A stretch of DNA of 64,000 nt, taken from positions 177,786 through 241,785 of the forward strand of contig NZ_BMLY01000004.1 in the NCBI RefSeq assembly GCF_014645555.1. Direction: 5' to 3'. The translations under genes were made by a program, and so were the position numbers. Below, piece after piece: positions 35,062 to 44,821 of this stretch. The notes beneath the pieces were generated by a model. It saw nothing but the letters and a program-made list of their open reading frames with translations. It was not told the origin of the DNA and did no database searches. The DNA comes from Silvimonas amylolytica (GTDB lineage: Bacteria > Pseudomonadota > Gammaproteobacteria > Burkholderiales > Chitinibacteraceae). Every line of letters begins with the position of its first letter. Position 1 is the stretch's first letter.

Positions 35062-38000
35062 ATCTGCACCAAGAACACCACTTCGAAGCCGCCATTTGCG
35101 AACACCTTGCCGCCAACGGCTGGCTGTATGGCGAGGGTGATGCCAACCGCTACGACCGTCAGAATGGTTTGTTTATGCCGGATTTGCTGGCGTGGCTGGA
35201 AGAAACCCAACCCGATAGCTGGCAGCGGTTGATCAAAACGCATGGCGCGGATTTGCCAGTTCGTTTGGGTGAACGGGTGCGCAAGAACCTGAACGACCGT
35301 GGGGCGCTGGAAGTTTTGCGGCGTGGGGTAGAAATGCTGGGGCTGCGCCAGCCGCTGGATATGGTGCAATTCAAGCCTGCTCTGGGTCTGAATCCGCAGC
35401 TTCAGGCACGATATGCGGCGAACAGATTACGCGTGGTGCGGCAGGTGCGGCATTCGGTAAATCGCCTCGGTGAAGAAATTGACCTGGTGCTGTTTGTAAA
35501 CGGCATTGCCGTTGCCACCGCAGAACTGAAGTCGGACTTCACCCAAAGCGTGGCCGATGCGGTCGACCAATACCGTGAGGACCGCAATCCGTTGCCCAAA
35601 GGCGGTATGGCAGAGCCGTTGTTGTCGTTCTCCGGCGGGGCGATGGTGCATTTTGCGGTCAGCCAGTCTGAGGTAATGATGACTACCCGGCTGGCAGGCA
35701 CGGACACGCGTTTTCTGCCGTTCAACCGGGGCAATCATGGTGCGGCGGGCAACCCGGTCAATCCCCAAGGTTATGCCACGTCGTATTTGTGGGAAGAAGT
35801 CTGGGCGGTGGATAGCTGGCTGGAGATTCTGGGCCGCTATCTGATTGCCCGGCACAACGACAAGAAACAACTGGCCAGCGTGATTTTCCCCCGCTATCAC
35901 CAGCTGGATGCCACGCGCAAACTGATTGCCGATGTATTGGCCAACGGGGCGGGGCAGCGCTATCTGGTGCAGCATTCGGCCGGTTCGGGCAAAACCAATT
36001 CTATTGCATGGGCGGCGCACTTTCTGGCGGAACTGCACGACGCAGAACACCACAAGGTGTTCGATAGCGTGCTGGTGGTGTCAGACCGCAATGTGCTGGA
36101 TGCCCAGTTGCAGGAGGCGATATTCAGTTTTGAGCGCACCACGGGGGTGGTCGAAACCATTACCAATGATAGCGGCAGCAAAAGCGCACAGTTGTCGCAA
36201 GCCTTGAAAGACGGCAAGAAAATCATCGTCTGCACCATTCAGACCTTTCCATTTGCACTCAAAGCCGTGCAGGAATTATCCGCAACCGAAGGTAAACGCT
36301 TTGCGGTGATTGCGGATGAAGCACATAGCTCGCAAACCGGCGAGGCAGCTGCAAAGCTCAAGCAATTGTTGTCGGTAGAAGAACTGGCCGAGCTGCAAGA
36401 CGGCGGTGAAGTGGGTGTGGAAGACGTGCTGGCCATTCAGATGGCTGGGCGCGTGGGCGGGGATGCGGGCCTGACCTACGTGGCGTTTACTGCCACGCCC
36501 AAGGCCAAAACGCTGGAGTTGTTTGGCCGCAAAGGGCCAGATGGCAAGCCCGAAGCGTTCCATGTGTATTCCATGCGCCAGGCCATTGAAGAAGGCTTCA
36601 TTCTGGATGTGCTGAAGAACTACACCACCTACCAGCTGGCTTTCAAACTGGCGCACAACGGTGAGGAATATGATGAGCGCCAGGTAGAAAAAAGCGAGGC
36701 CATGAAAGGCATCATGCAATGGGTACGGCTGCACCCGTACAACATTGCGCAGAAAGTGAAAGTGGTGATCGAACACTTCCGGGAAAACGTCCAGCCGCTG
36801 CTGGATGGCCGTGCCAAGGCCATGATTGTGGTGTCCAGCCGCAAAGAAGCGGTGCGCTGGCAAAAGGCGCTGTCCGTCTATATCCAGCAGCAGAACTACC
36901 AACTGGGCCTGCTGGTTGCGTTCTCGGGCGAAGTCGATGACCCGGAGTCTTACCCTGAAGCCGTGACCGAAAGCAGCAAAGACCTGAATCCCGGCCTCAA
37001 AGGGCGTGACATCCGCGAGGCATTTGCGGAACAGAACTTTCATCTGCTACTGGTCGCCAACAAATTCCAGACCGGGTTCGACCAGCCTTTGTTGTGCGGT
37101 ATGTACGTCGACAAAAAGCTGGGTGGCATTCAAGCCGTCCAGACCCTGTCTCGCTTGAACCGGGCATATCCGAACAAAGACACGACCTACATTCTCGACT
37201 TTGTAAACGATGCCGGTGAAATTCTCGCCGCCTTCAAAACGTATTATGAAACGGCCGAACTGGAAGCCACGACAGACCCGCATCTGGTCTATGACTTGCG
37301 TGCCAAACTAGATTCCGCCGGTTATTACGATGACTTTGAAGTTGACCGCGTTGCTCGTATAGAGACCGACCCCAGAGCTACGCAGGCGCAGTTGGTTGCG
37401 GCTATTTCGCCGGTAGCAGACCGCTTGCTCAAGCGTTTCAAAGCTGCCCAGGATGACCGGGCCAACGCAGAAGCTCGCAAGGATGGCAGCGCGGCGCAAT
37501 CAGCCAAAGACGTCATGGATGCGCTGACGCTGTTCAAAGGTGACATGGGGGCGTTCGTACGTTTATATGCGTTCTTGTCGCAGATTTTTGACTACGGCAA
37601 TACGGATATCGAAAAGCGCTTCCTGTTTTACAAACGCTTGATTCCGCTGCTGGAGTTTGGGCGCGAACGCGATACGGTCGATTTGTCCAAAGTGCAACTT
37701 ACACACCATACACTGCGCAACAAAGGCAAGCAGCCGCTGGCCCTGAGCCATGGCGAATCACCCAAGCTACAGCCGATGGATGCAACTGGAAGCGGGGCGG
37801 TGCAGGACAAGGAAAAAACCTGGCTGAATGAAATCATCCAGAAGGTGAATGGCTTGTTTGAGGGTGACCTGTCGGACGATGACCAACTGGTTTATGTGAA
37901 TGGTGTCATCAAGGGCAAGTTGCTGGAAAACGAAACGCTGGTCCAGCAGGCTGCGAACAATAGCAAGGAACAGTTCGCCAATTCACCCGACCTGAGTCTG

Positions 38001-38165
38001 GCGATTATGCATGCCATCATGGATGCGCTGGAAGCGCATACGAACATGAGCACCCAGGCACTGGACTCTGAGCGTATCCGCGAGGGCTTGAAAGACACAT
38101 TACTGGGGCCTGCCCAATTGTATGAGGCATTGCGGATGAAGTCTGGGCGGCAGTCTCGACTTTAG
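35058..38165 (+). CDS. hsdR: type I restriction endonuclease subunit HsdR
   Basis: A 1035-residue HsdR. The N-terminal PD-(D/E)xK nuclease has IDLVLFVNGIAVATAELKSD. The SF2 translocase follows: Walker A SAGSGKTNSIAW (about 306-317), DEAHSSQTG (about 420), FTATPKAKTLELFG, and a late helicase motif around FQTGFDQPLLCGMYVDK. The C-terminal helical domain contacts M2S. ATG 35058 overlaps the preceding stop. The gene runs convergently toward the Zorya operon with a 147-bp gap lacking an obvious terminator. Confidence 0.95.
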   Translation: MNLHQEHHFEAAICEHLAANGWLYGEGDANRYDRQNGLFMPDLLAWLEETQPDSWQRLIKTHGADLPVRLGERVRKNLNDRGALEVLRRGVEMLGLRQPLDMVQFKPALGLNPQLQARYAANRLRVVRQVRHSVNRLGEEIDLVLFVNGIAVATAELKSDFTQSVADAVDQYREDRNPLPKGGMAEPLLSFSGGAMVHFAVSQSEVMMTTRLAGTDTRFLPFNRGNHGAAGNPVNPQGYATSYLWEEVWAVDSWLEILGRYLIARHNDKKQLASVIFPRYHQLDATRKLIADVLANGAGQRYLVQHSAGSGKTNSIAWAAHFLAELHDAEHHKVFDSVLVVSDRNVLDAQLQEAIFSFERTTGVVETITNDSGSKSAQLSQALKDGKKIIVCTIQTFPFALKAVQELSATEGKRFAVIADEAHSSQTGEAAAKLKQLLSVEELAELQDGGEVGVEDVLAIQMAGRVGGDAGLTYVAFTATPKAKTLELFGRKGPDGKPEAFHVYSMRQAIEEGFILDVLKNYTTYQLAFKLAHNGEEYDERQVEKSEAMKGIMQWVRLHPYNIAQKVKVVIEHFRENVQPLLDGRAKAMIVVSSRKEAVRWQKALSVYIQQQNYQLGLLVAFSGEVDDPESYPEAVTESSKDLNPGLKGRDIREAFAEQNFHLLLVANKFQTGFDQPLLCGMYVDKKLGGIQAVQTLSRLNRAYPNKDTTYILDFVNDAGEILAAFKTYYETAELEATTDPHLVYDLRAKLDSAGYYDDFEVDRVARIETDPRATQAQLVAAISPVADRLLKRFKAAQDDRANAEARKDGSAAQSAKDVMDALTLFKGDMGAFVRLYAFLSQIFDYGNTDIEKRFLFYKRLIPLLEFGRERDTVDLSKVQLTHHTLRNKGKQPLALSHGESPKLQPMDATGSGAVQDKEKTWLNEIIQKVNGLFEGDLSDDDQLVYVNGVIKGKLLENETLVQQAANNSKEQFANSPDLSLAIMHAIMDALEAHTNMSTQALDSERIREGLKDTLLGPAQLYEALRMKSGRQSRL

Positions 38166-38312
38166 AATGCGTTGTGTTTGTGGCGACCAATTACTCTTTA
38201 CCGTCGAACAATTGCGATTGAATAACTTTTTTGGGGGTTCATTAGCTTATTGCGCAAGGCAAATTTCCCCCAAATAACTTGGAAAAGTGGAGTCCGGTTG
38301 GGAATAGCCATG

Positions 38313-39038
38313 TTATAGATAGAGCGACCACAAAGTAACCACGGTGAAGACCAATAAAGTTAAGCCGACAAAGGGCTTTCTTGGGGTCACGCTATGAATC
38401 AGCCTGGCAAGAATTACTGGCAGCAAGACGATAGATGCTGAGACAAAGGCGAGTGGTACAGCAATCAACCAAGTGAGGAGGTAATATACGCCAAAAAAGA
38501 AGGCAAAGATCAGAGATGTTGCACAGCCAATAACTATCGGATTGGCTAGGTGTGGAACTTCCCAAGAAAAGGGGAGGGGAAATCGATAAAAGACTTCTGC
38601 GAAGATTTGAGTAAATGGCGTATGAAGCAAGAGGTCCAGAGCTCCAGCTAAAAGAGGGCCACAAATCATCAATAAAGCCTGTCCGCCGAATTCTCGAGCG
38701 GTCTTTTTATGGTTAAGGCTCCACCTTATTGAGTACCAGCCCAAGATGCTGCCGATGCCAATCAGTGACAGAAAAGCCAAATTCTTTTGGTTTAGACCCA
38801 CAAATTTACAGAGAACAATGGCTAGAAGAAACGAAAATATAGCAATGAACCCATAAATTCTGCTTAATGAAAAAAGACTATCTATTATTTTTGCATCTTT
38901 TAGTTTTTCGTTGAAATTTCCGTAACCGTCCTCGATATGGTTAACTAGAGCATCAATTTTTTGATTTTGCCGAGCCATATCTCCGGCCCAGTAGAAACCG
39001 ATAATTATCTGGATAATGGTAAATAGTGGTTTAAGCAT
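38313..39038 (-). CDS. polytopic membrane protein appended to the Zorya operon
   Basis: A 241-residue inner-membrane protein. Hydrophobic segments: LFTIIQIIIGFYWAG, YGFIAIFSFLLAIVLC, LAFLSLIGIGSILGW, LLMICGPLLAGALDLL, VIGCATSLIFAFFFGVYYLL running into LIAVPLAFVSASIVLLPVIL, and VGLTLLVFTVVTLWSLYL, so about six or seven membrane spans. Start ATG 39038 is preferred; a TTG at 39065 would begin nine bases after the zorD stop. Its strand and position make it the fifth gene of the zor operon. It is not a known core Zorya component and I do not recognise the family. A membrane partner of the ZorAB motor is a natural guess. Confidence 0.7.
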   Translation of the reverse strand: MLKPLFTIIQIIIGFYWAGDMARQNQKIDALVNHIEDGYGNFNEKLKDAKIIDSLFSLSRIYGFIAIFSFLLAIVLCKFVGLNQKNLAFLSLIGIGSILGWYSIRWSLNHKKTAREFGGQALLMICGPLLAGALDLLLHTPFTQIFAEVFYRFPLPFSWEVPHLANPIVIGCATSLIFAFFFGVYYLLTWLIAVPLAFVSASIVLLPVILARLIHSVTPRKPFVGLTLLVFTVVTLWSLYL

Positions 39039-39073
39039 GTTTGCGAGTGTAGGGGGTGGTTGCAATCTGGGTG

Positions 39074-42000
39074 CTAAGTTGCTGTTACAGCAAGTTCATG
39101 CAAACTAATGTCACTCGAACCATTGAGCATATCACCAGCGAGTTCACGTTTTTTGCTCAATAGCTGATCGAGCGTCGCTTCAAAAGTCTGGAAATCTTTG
39201 GCAGTTACAGTTGGGTAATAAACGTGGACGTCTTTTGTCTGACCTATTCGATATGCTCGGTCTGTCGCCTGATCTTCTTTTGCGGGATTCCAGGTGCGAG
39301 TAAAGTGAACGACGTGGTTAGCTGCTTGTACATTAACGCCGAAACCCACCGCTGTGGTCGACAAAATAATGACCCCAAATCCCGGCTGTTGCTGGAATTT
39401 GTCGATTAACCCTTGCCGGCTCTCTCCCCGTTCACTGCTGGCGTTTGTATCGCCGTTGATAATGATGGGTGAGAAGCCGAATTTGGCTAGGACAGCAAGT
39501 TGTACCGCTCGCTGAATGTCGCGCAATTCAGTGAAGACGATGACCTTCTCGTTCTTTTTCTGAATGAGCTCAAGAGATTCCATCAGCCATCGCATCTTGG
39601 GAGATACATCGAGCAGTGCTCCTTCCGGGCGCACGCTATGCGGATGTGCGCAGACCATTTTCAAGGTGTGCAACAAGCCCAAAATGGCGACATTCTGCTC
39701 GCTTGCCTTGGCAAACATGACCTTTTTCTGCTGGTACGCAGCGATGGCTGATTTGTATAAGCGCTCCTGGAATGTTGCCATGTTCAGCGAGCGACATGTG
39801 CCATCTTCCAGCTTGGCCGGAAGATCCTTGGCGACATCGGCCTTGGTGCGGCGAAGTAATTGCGGCTCGACCAGAGCTCTTAACCGTTGTAGCGCAATCT
39901 TATCTTGCTCGGTTTCACTTTCAATTGGTCTTCGGTAGGTTCTGCCAAATTCATTTAGCGACCCCAAAAGGCCAGGCTGAATGAAGTCAAACAAACACCA
40001 CAGGTCGGTCAGTGAGTTCTCTACAGGCGTTCCGGTGCATGCGACGCGAAAACGGGCCGGTATCGCTTTTGCGGCTTGGGTTACCAAGGCTGCTGGATTT
40101 TTGATTTTCTGTGCTTCGTCGCAGACAACGATCGCCCAATGTTGCCGAGCCACTGAAAACACCTGGTCTCTCAGTGTTTCGTAGGTAGTGAGCACAATTC
40201 GTGCATTCCCGCGCCAACCCGGTCTTAGCAAATTCAGGATGCCTTGCATTCGAAGGTCGTTAGGGATTTCATGCTTTTTGAATTTTGCGTCGGTTAGGGT
40301 GCTGCCATATAACTTCAGCGTGACCAATGTATCGGCATAGAAGAAATTGCGTAGCTCCCGTTCCCAATTATCCAAAAGAGATACCGGCGCAACGATCAAT
40401 ACGGGGTCACCCTCTGGGTACTGTTCGATATAGTGGATGATGAATGTCAGGAGTTGGAGTGTCTTTCCCAGCCCCATGTCATCGCCCAATAAACAGCCAG
40501 TTGCATGGGTTGGAGCACTCTCGAACAAATGCTGCAACCAAGCCACGCCTTTACGTTGATGCTCCCTGAGCAGCACGGATTCCTTCAAGGCTTCGGGCAC
40601 CGCAGGTTGGGCCGCATGGCCCAGGAGTAATGCCTCTTCCCGACTCGCGGCATAGCCCGTCTCGTTGATGTTATGCTCAATGAGCAACACCGCCTTTTCG
40701 GGAGGAGGCTCGCCACCAGCACCGGCTTCCGATTCAGACTTCTTGAATTTCTTCGCCCACTCATCTCGCAGCTCAATAGCTGTCTTCACTCCCATCGGCA
40801 ATTCGATACCGGGCAGCACAACATCCTCTTTTTGCTGACTGATGGCTTCTTCTATACGCTCACTAAAGATCTCGAAGTGTTCGTGCTCTGATGAGTCCCA
40901 CTTTGCTAGCAAATCTCCATCCATCCCGAGATGGTTAAGCAATTCCGGAGAAAGCCATTCTTCGCTTTTGCCTTTGGCAAGAAAGGGCGAGCTCACATCT
41001 TCTGCTACACCGATACCTTTTACCCGCTCGCCGTATTTTTCGAGATCCAGTACATCTGTGAATTCAACGCCGGCAGCCTCCTGCTGCCATCGCTCCAGCA
41101 GCGACTCAAGACCGCGCAACGCTTGCAGATCGAAGTCGCCGAGCTCTAGTTCATAACCTTCCCAGAAGCCGCAAGGCCGCTCTGCTGCGAGCTTTACCCT
41201 CAACTCTGCGACGAACGGTGCAAAATGGCTCGGCTGTTTGAAATCAATGATTGAGTCAGGCAGAGGCTCTACGGTGCGTGGGCTAAGAGTGAGCCTTACG
41301 TAATCAATTTTTCGGAGGGGGCTGAGCTCTACATCAATAGAGAACCGGTGGAAATGAATACCGGCATCGGCGAGACTTTTTTCGTACTGTGCGGGGTCTA
41401 GTACCTTGACCGCGTCGTCGCCGAGGAGTGCGTAGGGGTTTTTGATAACGGCGAGGGCGTCATCACCGCTTACGCGACGCCCTGGCATTCTCTTGATTGT
41501 TTCCAGCACGGTTTTTACTTCAGGGCTAACCAAAATGTGGGTTAGTGATCCATCCTCGTTGCTAATGTGATAGCGATCCTGGACCTGCTGATAACGGTCA
41601 AACTGGTCTAACCATCCGGATGGTTGGTCTTCAAATTCAGGCGCAATCTCGATCACTGCATTGCTTTGAAGTTCAGACTTACGAAGATCGAGCTGCAAAC
41701 TATCCGGACGAAGCACGATGGTGTCCATGAGAAACCCATCCATACCCGCATGCGCTTTCTTTGCTAGCTTGCGAATTTCGGCCCAACCAATTTGATTGGT
41801 CATTTCGCCCGGCGTTTCCGACTGCCGCCGTGAGAATGCTTGAATAGCCTGCAATAGCACCCAGTTCACTGCAGAAAGCAGTTCTGTCTTCCCCTGAACA
41901 TTTGTTACGGCTCCGACCCGAGCCAATTCGGTGATCGTTTTACCATCAGGTTGGCGCCAACCCTTGATAGTGATTTTAAAATCAAGATCCGCAAGCCCAC

Positions 42001-42331
42001 CCCGGCTAGCAAGTAATGGTGTCACAGTAGAAACAGGCGGCAAACCAAGAAGTGGCAAACTCGTCCGGTGCTCCTCGTTCGCCAGAAGTTCGTATAAGTG
42101 ATGCCATGGCAATACCCATTGTTCGATGGCCGGACTTAGGTACCCCTCTTCATCCAGCTGTCCCAGATAGGAAACAGTCAGTTGGTCATCTAGTGGCAGC
42201 GCCGCTAGTTTGGCCGCGGGGAGCATGGGGAAAAGCAATCCGGATTCATCAAACGTCGGTTTGACTGTATTTCCCTTTCGATCTGCAGGCATGTCATCTG
42301 AGACACTCTTGGAAAACAGCTTTTTGAACAT
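39074..42331 (-). CDS. zorD: Zorya protein ZorD, SNF2-type helicase
   Basis: A 1085-residue protein whose C-terminal half is a Swi2/Snf2 ATPase: DDMGLGKTLQLLTF (about 613-626), VVCDEAQKIKN (about 733-743), TGTPVENSLTDLW, RRTKADVAKDLP, KVIVFTELRD and the motif VI region HFTRTWNPAKEDQATDRAYR. The N-terminal half is the helicase-associated region typical of ZorD. In type I Zorya, ZorD is recruited with ZorC to act on invading DNA after the ZorAB motor senses injection. It starts one base after the zorC stop. Confidence 0.92.
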   Translation of the reverse strand: MFKKLFSKSVSDDMPADRKGNTVKPTFDESGLLFPMLPAAKLAALPLDDQLTVSYLGQLDEEGYLSPAIEQWVLPWHHLYELLANEEHRTSLPLLGLPPVSTVTPLLASRGGLADLDFKITIKGWRQPDGKTITELARVGAVTNVQGKTELLSAVNWVLLQAIQAFSRRQSETPGEMTNQIGWAEIRKLAKKAHAGMDGFLMDTIVLRPDSLQLDLRKSELQSNAVIEIAPEFEDQPSGWLDQFDRYQQVQDRYHISNEDGSLTHILVSPEVKTVLETIKRMPGRRVSGDDALAVIKNPYALLGDDAVKVLDPAQYEKSLADAGIHFHRFSIDVELSPLRKIDYVRLTLSPRTVEPLPDSIIDFKQPSHFAPFVAELRVKLAAERPCGFWEGYELELGDFDLQALRGLESLLERWQQEAAGVEFTDVLDLEKYGERVKGIGVAEDVSSPFLAKGKSEEWLSPELLNHLGMDGDLLAKWDSSEHEHFEIFSERIEEAISQQKEDVVLPGIELPMGVKTAIELRDEWAKKFKKSESEAGAGGEPPPEKAVLLIEHNINETGYAASREEALLLGHAAQPAVPEALKESVLLREHQRKGVAWLQHLFESAPTHATGCLLGDDMGLGKTLQLLTFIIHYIEQYPEGDPVLIVAPVSLLDNWERELRNFFYADTLVTLKLYGSTLTDAKFKKHEIPNDLRMQGILNLLRPGWRGNARIVLTTYETLRDQVFSVARQHWAIVVCDEAQKIKNPAALVTQAAKAIPARFRVACTGTPVENSLTDLWCLFDFIQPGLLGSLNEFGRTYRRPIESETEQDKIALQRLRALVEPQLLRRTKADVAKDLPAKLEDGTCRSLNMATFQERLYKSAIAAYQQKKVMFAKASEQNVAILGLLHTLKMVCAHPHSVRPEGALLDVSPKMRWLMESLELIQKKNEKVIVFTELRDIQRAVQLAVLAKFGFSPIIINGDTNASSERGESRQGLIDKFQQQPGFGVIILSTTAVGFGVNVQAANHVVHFTRTWNPAKEDQATDRAYRIGQTKDVHVYYPTVTAKDFQTFEATLDQLLSKKRELAGDMLNGSSDISLHELAVTAT

Positions 42332-42332
42332 A

Positions 42333-44072
42333 TCAATTTATCCAAAAACCGCGACTTGGAACGAAGCGAAATCCCAAGCGACGAAGTTGTTTTGCGAGCT
42401 CTGTCGTCTCGTCGAACGTTATAACCCAGAATGCGCCACCTGACTCTCTATAGTCTTGGGTCTTGATCTGCTCAGGCTGGCATTCAATCATGAACAGCGC
42501 GGCCTCAATTGCTTTCGCGATCAGTTTTTGCTTTTCATTCGTTGGTATAGAGCTTTTGGGCGCCTCCTTTGTGCTCGCTACAACGGGCTTGATGCGTGCA
42601 GTTGGGCTGGCTGCGATGGTCGCTGCATTTTTCGGTGTCCACTTTGACCATACCGAAGGCGAAATAGGCGCAGGGGAGGTAACGGCTCCATTTGGAGCGA
42701 TACCCAAGCGGGAAAGAACTACATCTGCCTTTTGCTGCCAATTGGACATATGTAGCAAGCGATCGGTAGCTGCTAGTTGGTCCTTTAACTCATCGAGGCG
42801 GAAATGGCGCGAATCAGGATTAAATGGAACCCCGGATAGCGGGTAAACGTAACAAGCATTGCCTGTTCCTGAGAACTCCACAAAGTAACAACCTGCAATC
42901 TGCATGATGAATGCGTTATTTTCTCTCGGGCCGCTAGTTAGCTGGCTGGATCGCAACTTGTTTTTTTCTCTGAACTCAACAAAATCGGGAGAGCGGTCGG
43001 ATGCAGCATCTTGGCCCATCACGATTTTTGTAAAATTCATTTGGTCTACATAGCGCAGCCAGAAATCCAGCCTCGCTTGGTCAACGCCACTTTCGCCCTG
43101 TAGAAGCTTGAAGAAGTGCTCAAGGTCGTCCTTCGCAAACCAACGCAGAACCATTTTGCACACGTCATCGTCAACGTGGACAGTCCACCGGTTTTTTGTG
43201 GATTTAATCTGCGGGCTTCCCCAAGCCTCAATGGATTTTTCTTTGAGGTCGGGGTGGGCGATATCCCGCTTGGCAGAATGTGCGTAGCGGCTGAGTATCG
43301 CGGCCAAAATGTCATCGCTGAATCGCTTATGTTGCGTCATTAACGCAACGATTTGATCGATCCGTTGCTCGAAGAAGTTGTCATCTATCTCAAATAACCT
43401 GGATAGTTGGCGATGTATAACGCGTTGCCAGAGCCAGCTATTTTCAGGCACAGGCAGGTAGTCTTGCGGTGCCGCTCCTTCTTGGAGTGGCTGATCGAAG
43501 GTGATATCTGCTAGCTGATAACCCGGGTTATCGCCAAATAGGTCGAGATGCTGAGAGATGACCGCTAGCCACCGATGCTCACGCTTTTGCTGATGCCGCA
43601 GGCCGAGAAATCCACGGCTCAGTTGCTGTCTGAGCTGCTGCCAGCAGGGATTGTTTTCTGGAGAGTCTCCAGGGTAAGCAAAGTAGCTGTATGTCAGGCC
43701 GAACCATGCATTGCGTGTGAGCGTGGAGTTCTGTATTTGAGCCTCAACGTACTGATCCACTTTGTGAAAGACGTGGGGATCTTCGAGAACGCTAGGTTGA
43801 TCGTCGAAACTTTCACTTATGCCCCAACTAATGAGCTTCCAGTCTCGTCTTGTGAGCTCAGAAGAGCCGGCGCGTAGTCGGCGGATTGCGTCACGGCGTA
43901 ATTCCGCAGCTGGCTGGCGTTCTTTGCCCTGATCAAACTGAGTTGCCAGTCTATTGGCGGTCGCGGCCAAGCGAACAAATGCGCCGCTGTTCGATCTATT
44001 GTCGACGGCATGCGTGAAGAAATTTGTAGCTTGGGACATTCGCTGCGAAAGGAGCTCTAGCGCTGAGGTCAT
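42333..44072 (-). CDS. zorC: Zorya protein ZorC, EH_signature domain
   Basis: A 579-residue protein with no catalytic motif visible. Its helical N-terminal part and Trp-rich segments (NAWFGLTYSYFAYPG; WLRYVDQMNFTKIV) fit the EH_signature proteins called ZorC. The assignment rests mainly on its place between zorB and zorD. I chose ATG 44072, which overlaps the zorB stop as ATGA; a TTG start at 44093 is possible. In type I systems ZorC binds DNA and cooperates with ZorD. A Ser/Pro/Ala-rich linker lies near residues 465-520. Confidence 0.85.
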   Translation of the reverse strand: MTSALELLSQRMSQATNFFTHAVDNRSNSGAFVRLAATANRLATQFDQGKERQPAAELRRDAIRRLRAGSSELTRRDWKLISWGISESFDDQPSVLEDPHVFHKVDQYVEAQIQNSTLTRNAWFGLTYSYFAYPGDSPENNPCWQQLRQQLSRGFLGLRHQQKREHRWLAVISQHLDLFGDNPGYQLADITFDQPLQEGAAPQDYLPVPENSWLWQRVIHRQLSRLFEIDDNFFEQRIDQIVALMTQHKRFSDDILAAILSRYAHSAKRDIAHPDLKEKSIEAWGSPQIKSTKNRWTVHVDDDVCKMVLRWFAKDDLEHFFKLLQGESGVDQARLDFWLRYVDQMNFTKIVMGQDAASDRSPDFVEFREKNKLRSSQLTSGPRENNAFIMQIAGCYFVEFSGTGNACYVYPLSGVPFNPDSRHFRLDELKDQLAATDRLLHMSNWQQKADVVLSRLGIAPNGAVTSPAPISPSVWSKWTPKNAATIAASPTARIKPVVASTKEAPKSSIPTNEKQKLIAKAIEAALFMIECQPEQIKTQDYRESGGAFWVITFDETTELAKQLRRLGFRFVPSRGFWIN

Positions 44073-44809
44073 GGAGTTATATTCAACTGGCAAACTTCTG
44101 GCTTGGTTATGTGAAATTCAGGCAGGCTCTTGTTTGCCTCGCTGCGCTCCTTTAATCCGTAGAACTGCATCCTGAGTTCTACTCGGCGGCTCGCCTCTTT
44201 GCTCTCTTTGGCGTTGTTGAACGAAACTCCGCCCGCAAGGAACAACTGCCTGACGTCTTCTCGTTGCGCGTCGGAAAGGGCACCCTCCTTGGCAAATCGC
44301 GAGTCGAGCAGTGAGCACATAACCCACTCTGAGCGCTCCAAGCTTAGGTGAAGGTTATATAGATACGAGCCATCGGTATCGGTAAAGCCTTCAATAACCA
44401 CCTGTTTAAACCACTTTTTCCCTTCCTCGCTCGCCGCTGCGTCCAGCACTAAAGGAACTACTGCTTGAAGCGCGAGTTTGCCTTGGTCTGCCAGACGATA
44501 ATCGTTGTGACCGAAACGACCGGCCTCACCAAAATTAATGCGATTGTCTTTGCAATCGACGACGATTGATTGGTTTAGCCCTTTCGCTTTGACTACCAGT
44601 TGTTGGCACAACTTTGCGATGTCGCGGGTGCGATCCTTTTCGCCTTGGGTTTCCATAGCGATGCGTTGGGTCACAGTAATCAATGAGGCAACCATGACCA
44701 CCAGGAATAAAATCATGAGGGCAGTCATTAAGTCCGCATAGGAGATCCAGAAGGGTTTTTCCCCTTCTTCCTTATTACGTTGAGCCGGCGCCGCGCGCAT
44801 TCCGAACAT
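44069..44809 (-). CDS. zorB: Zorya protein ZorB, MotB/OmpA-like stator
   Basis: A 246-residue protein. A single membrane span follows a short N-terminal tail: FWISYADLMTALMILFLVVM, in which the aspartate of SYADL matches the ion-carrying aspartate of MotB. The rest is periplasmic and has an OmpA-like peptidoglycan-binding domain: VVIEGFTDTDGSYLYNLHLS, then ERSEWVMC and SRRVELRMQ near the end. It forms the ion-driven motor with ZorA. It starts 12 bp after the zorA stop and overlaps zorC. Confidence 0.92.
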   Translation of the reverse strand: MFGMRAAPAQRNKEEGEKPFWISYADLMTALMILFLVVMVASLITVTQRIAMETQGEKDRTRDIAKLCQQLVVKAKGLNQSIVVDCKDNRINFGEAGRFGHNDYRLADQGKLALQAVVPLVLDAAASEEGKKWFKQVVIEGFTDTDGSYLYNLHLSLERSEWVMCSLLDSRFAKEGALSDAQREDVRQLFLAGGVSFNNAKESKEASRRVELRMQFYGLKERSEANKSLPEFHITKPEVCQLNITP

Positions 44810-44821
44810 ACTTCAATGCCC

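Noticed and set aside
36276-37043. 255-codon ORF antisense to hsdR
   Set aside because: It is a shadow of hsdR in another frame without a ribosome site or family features.
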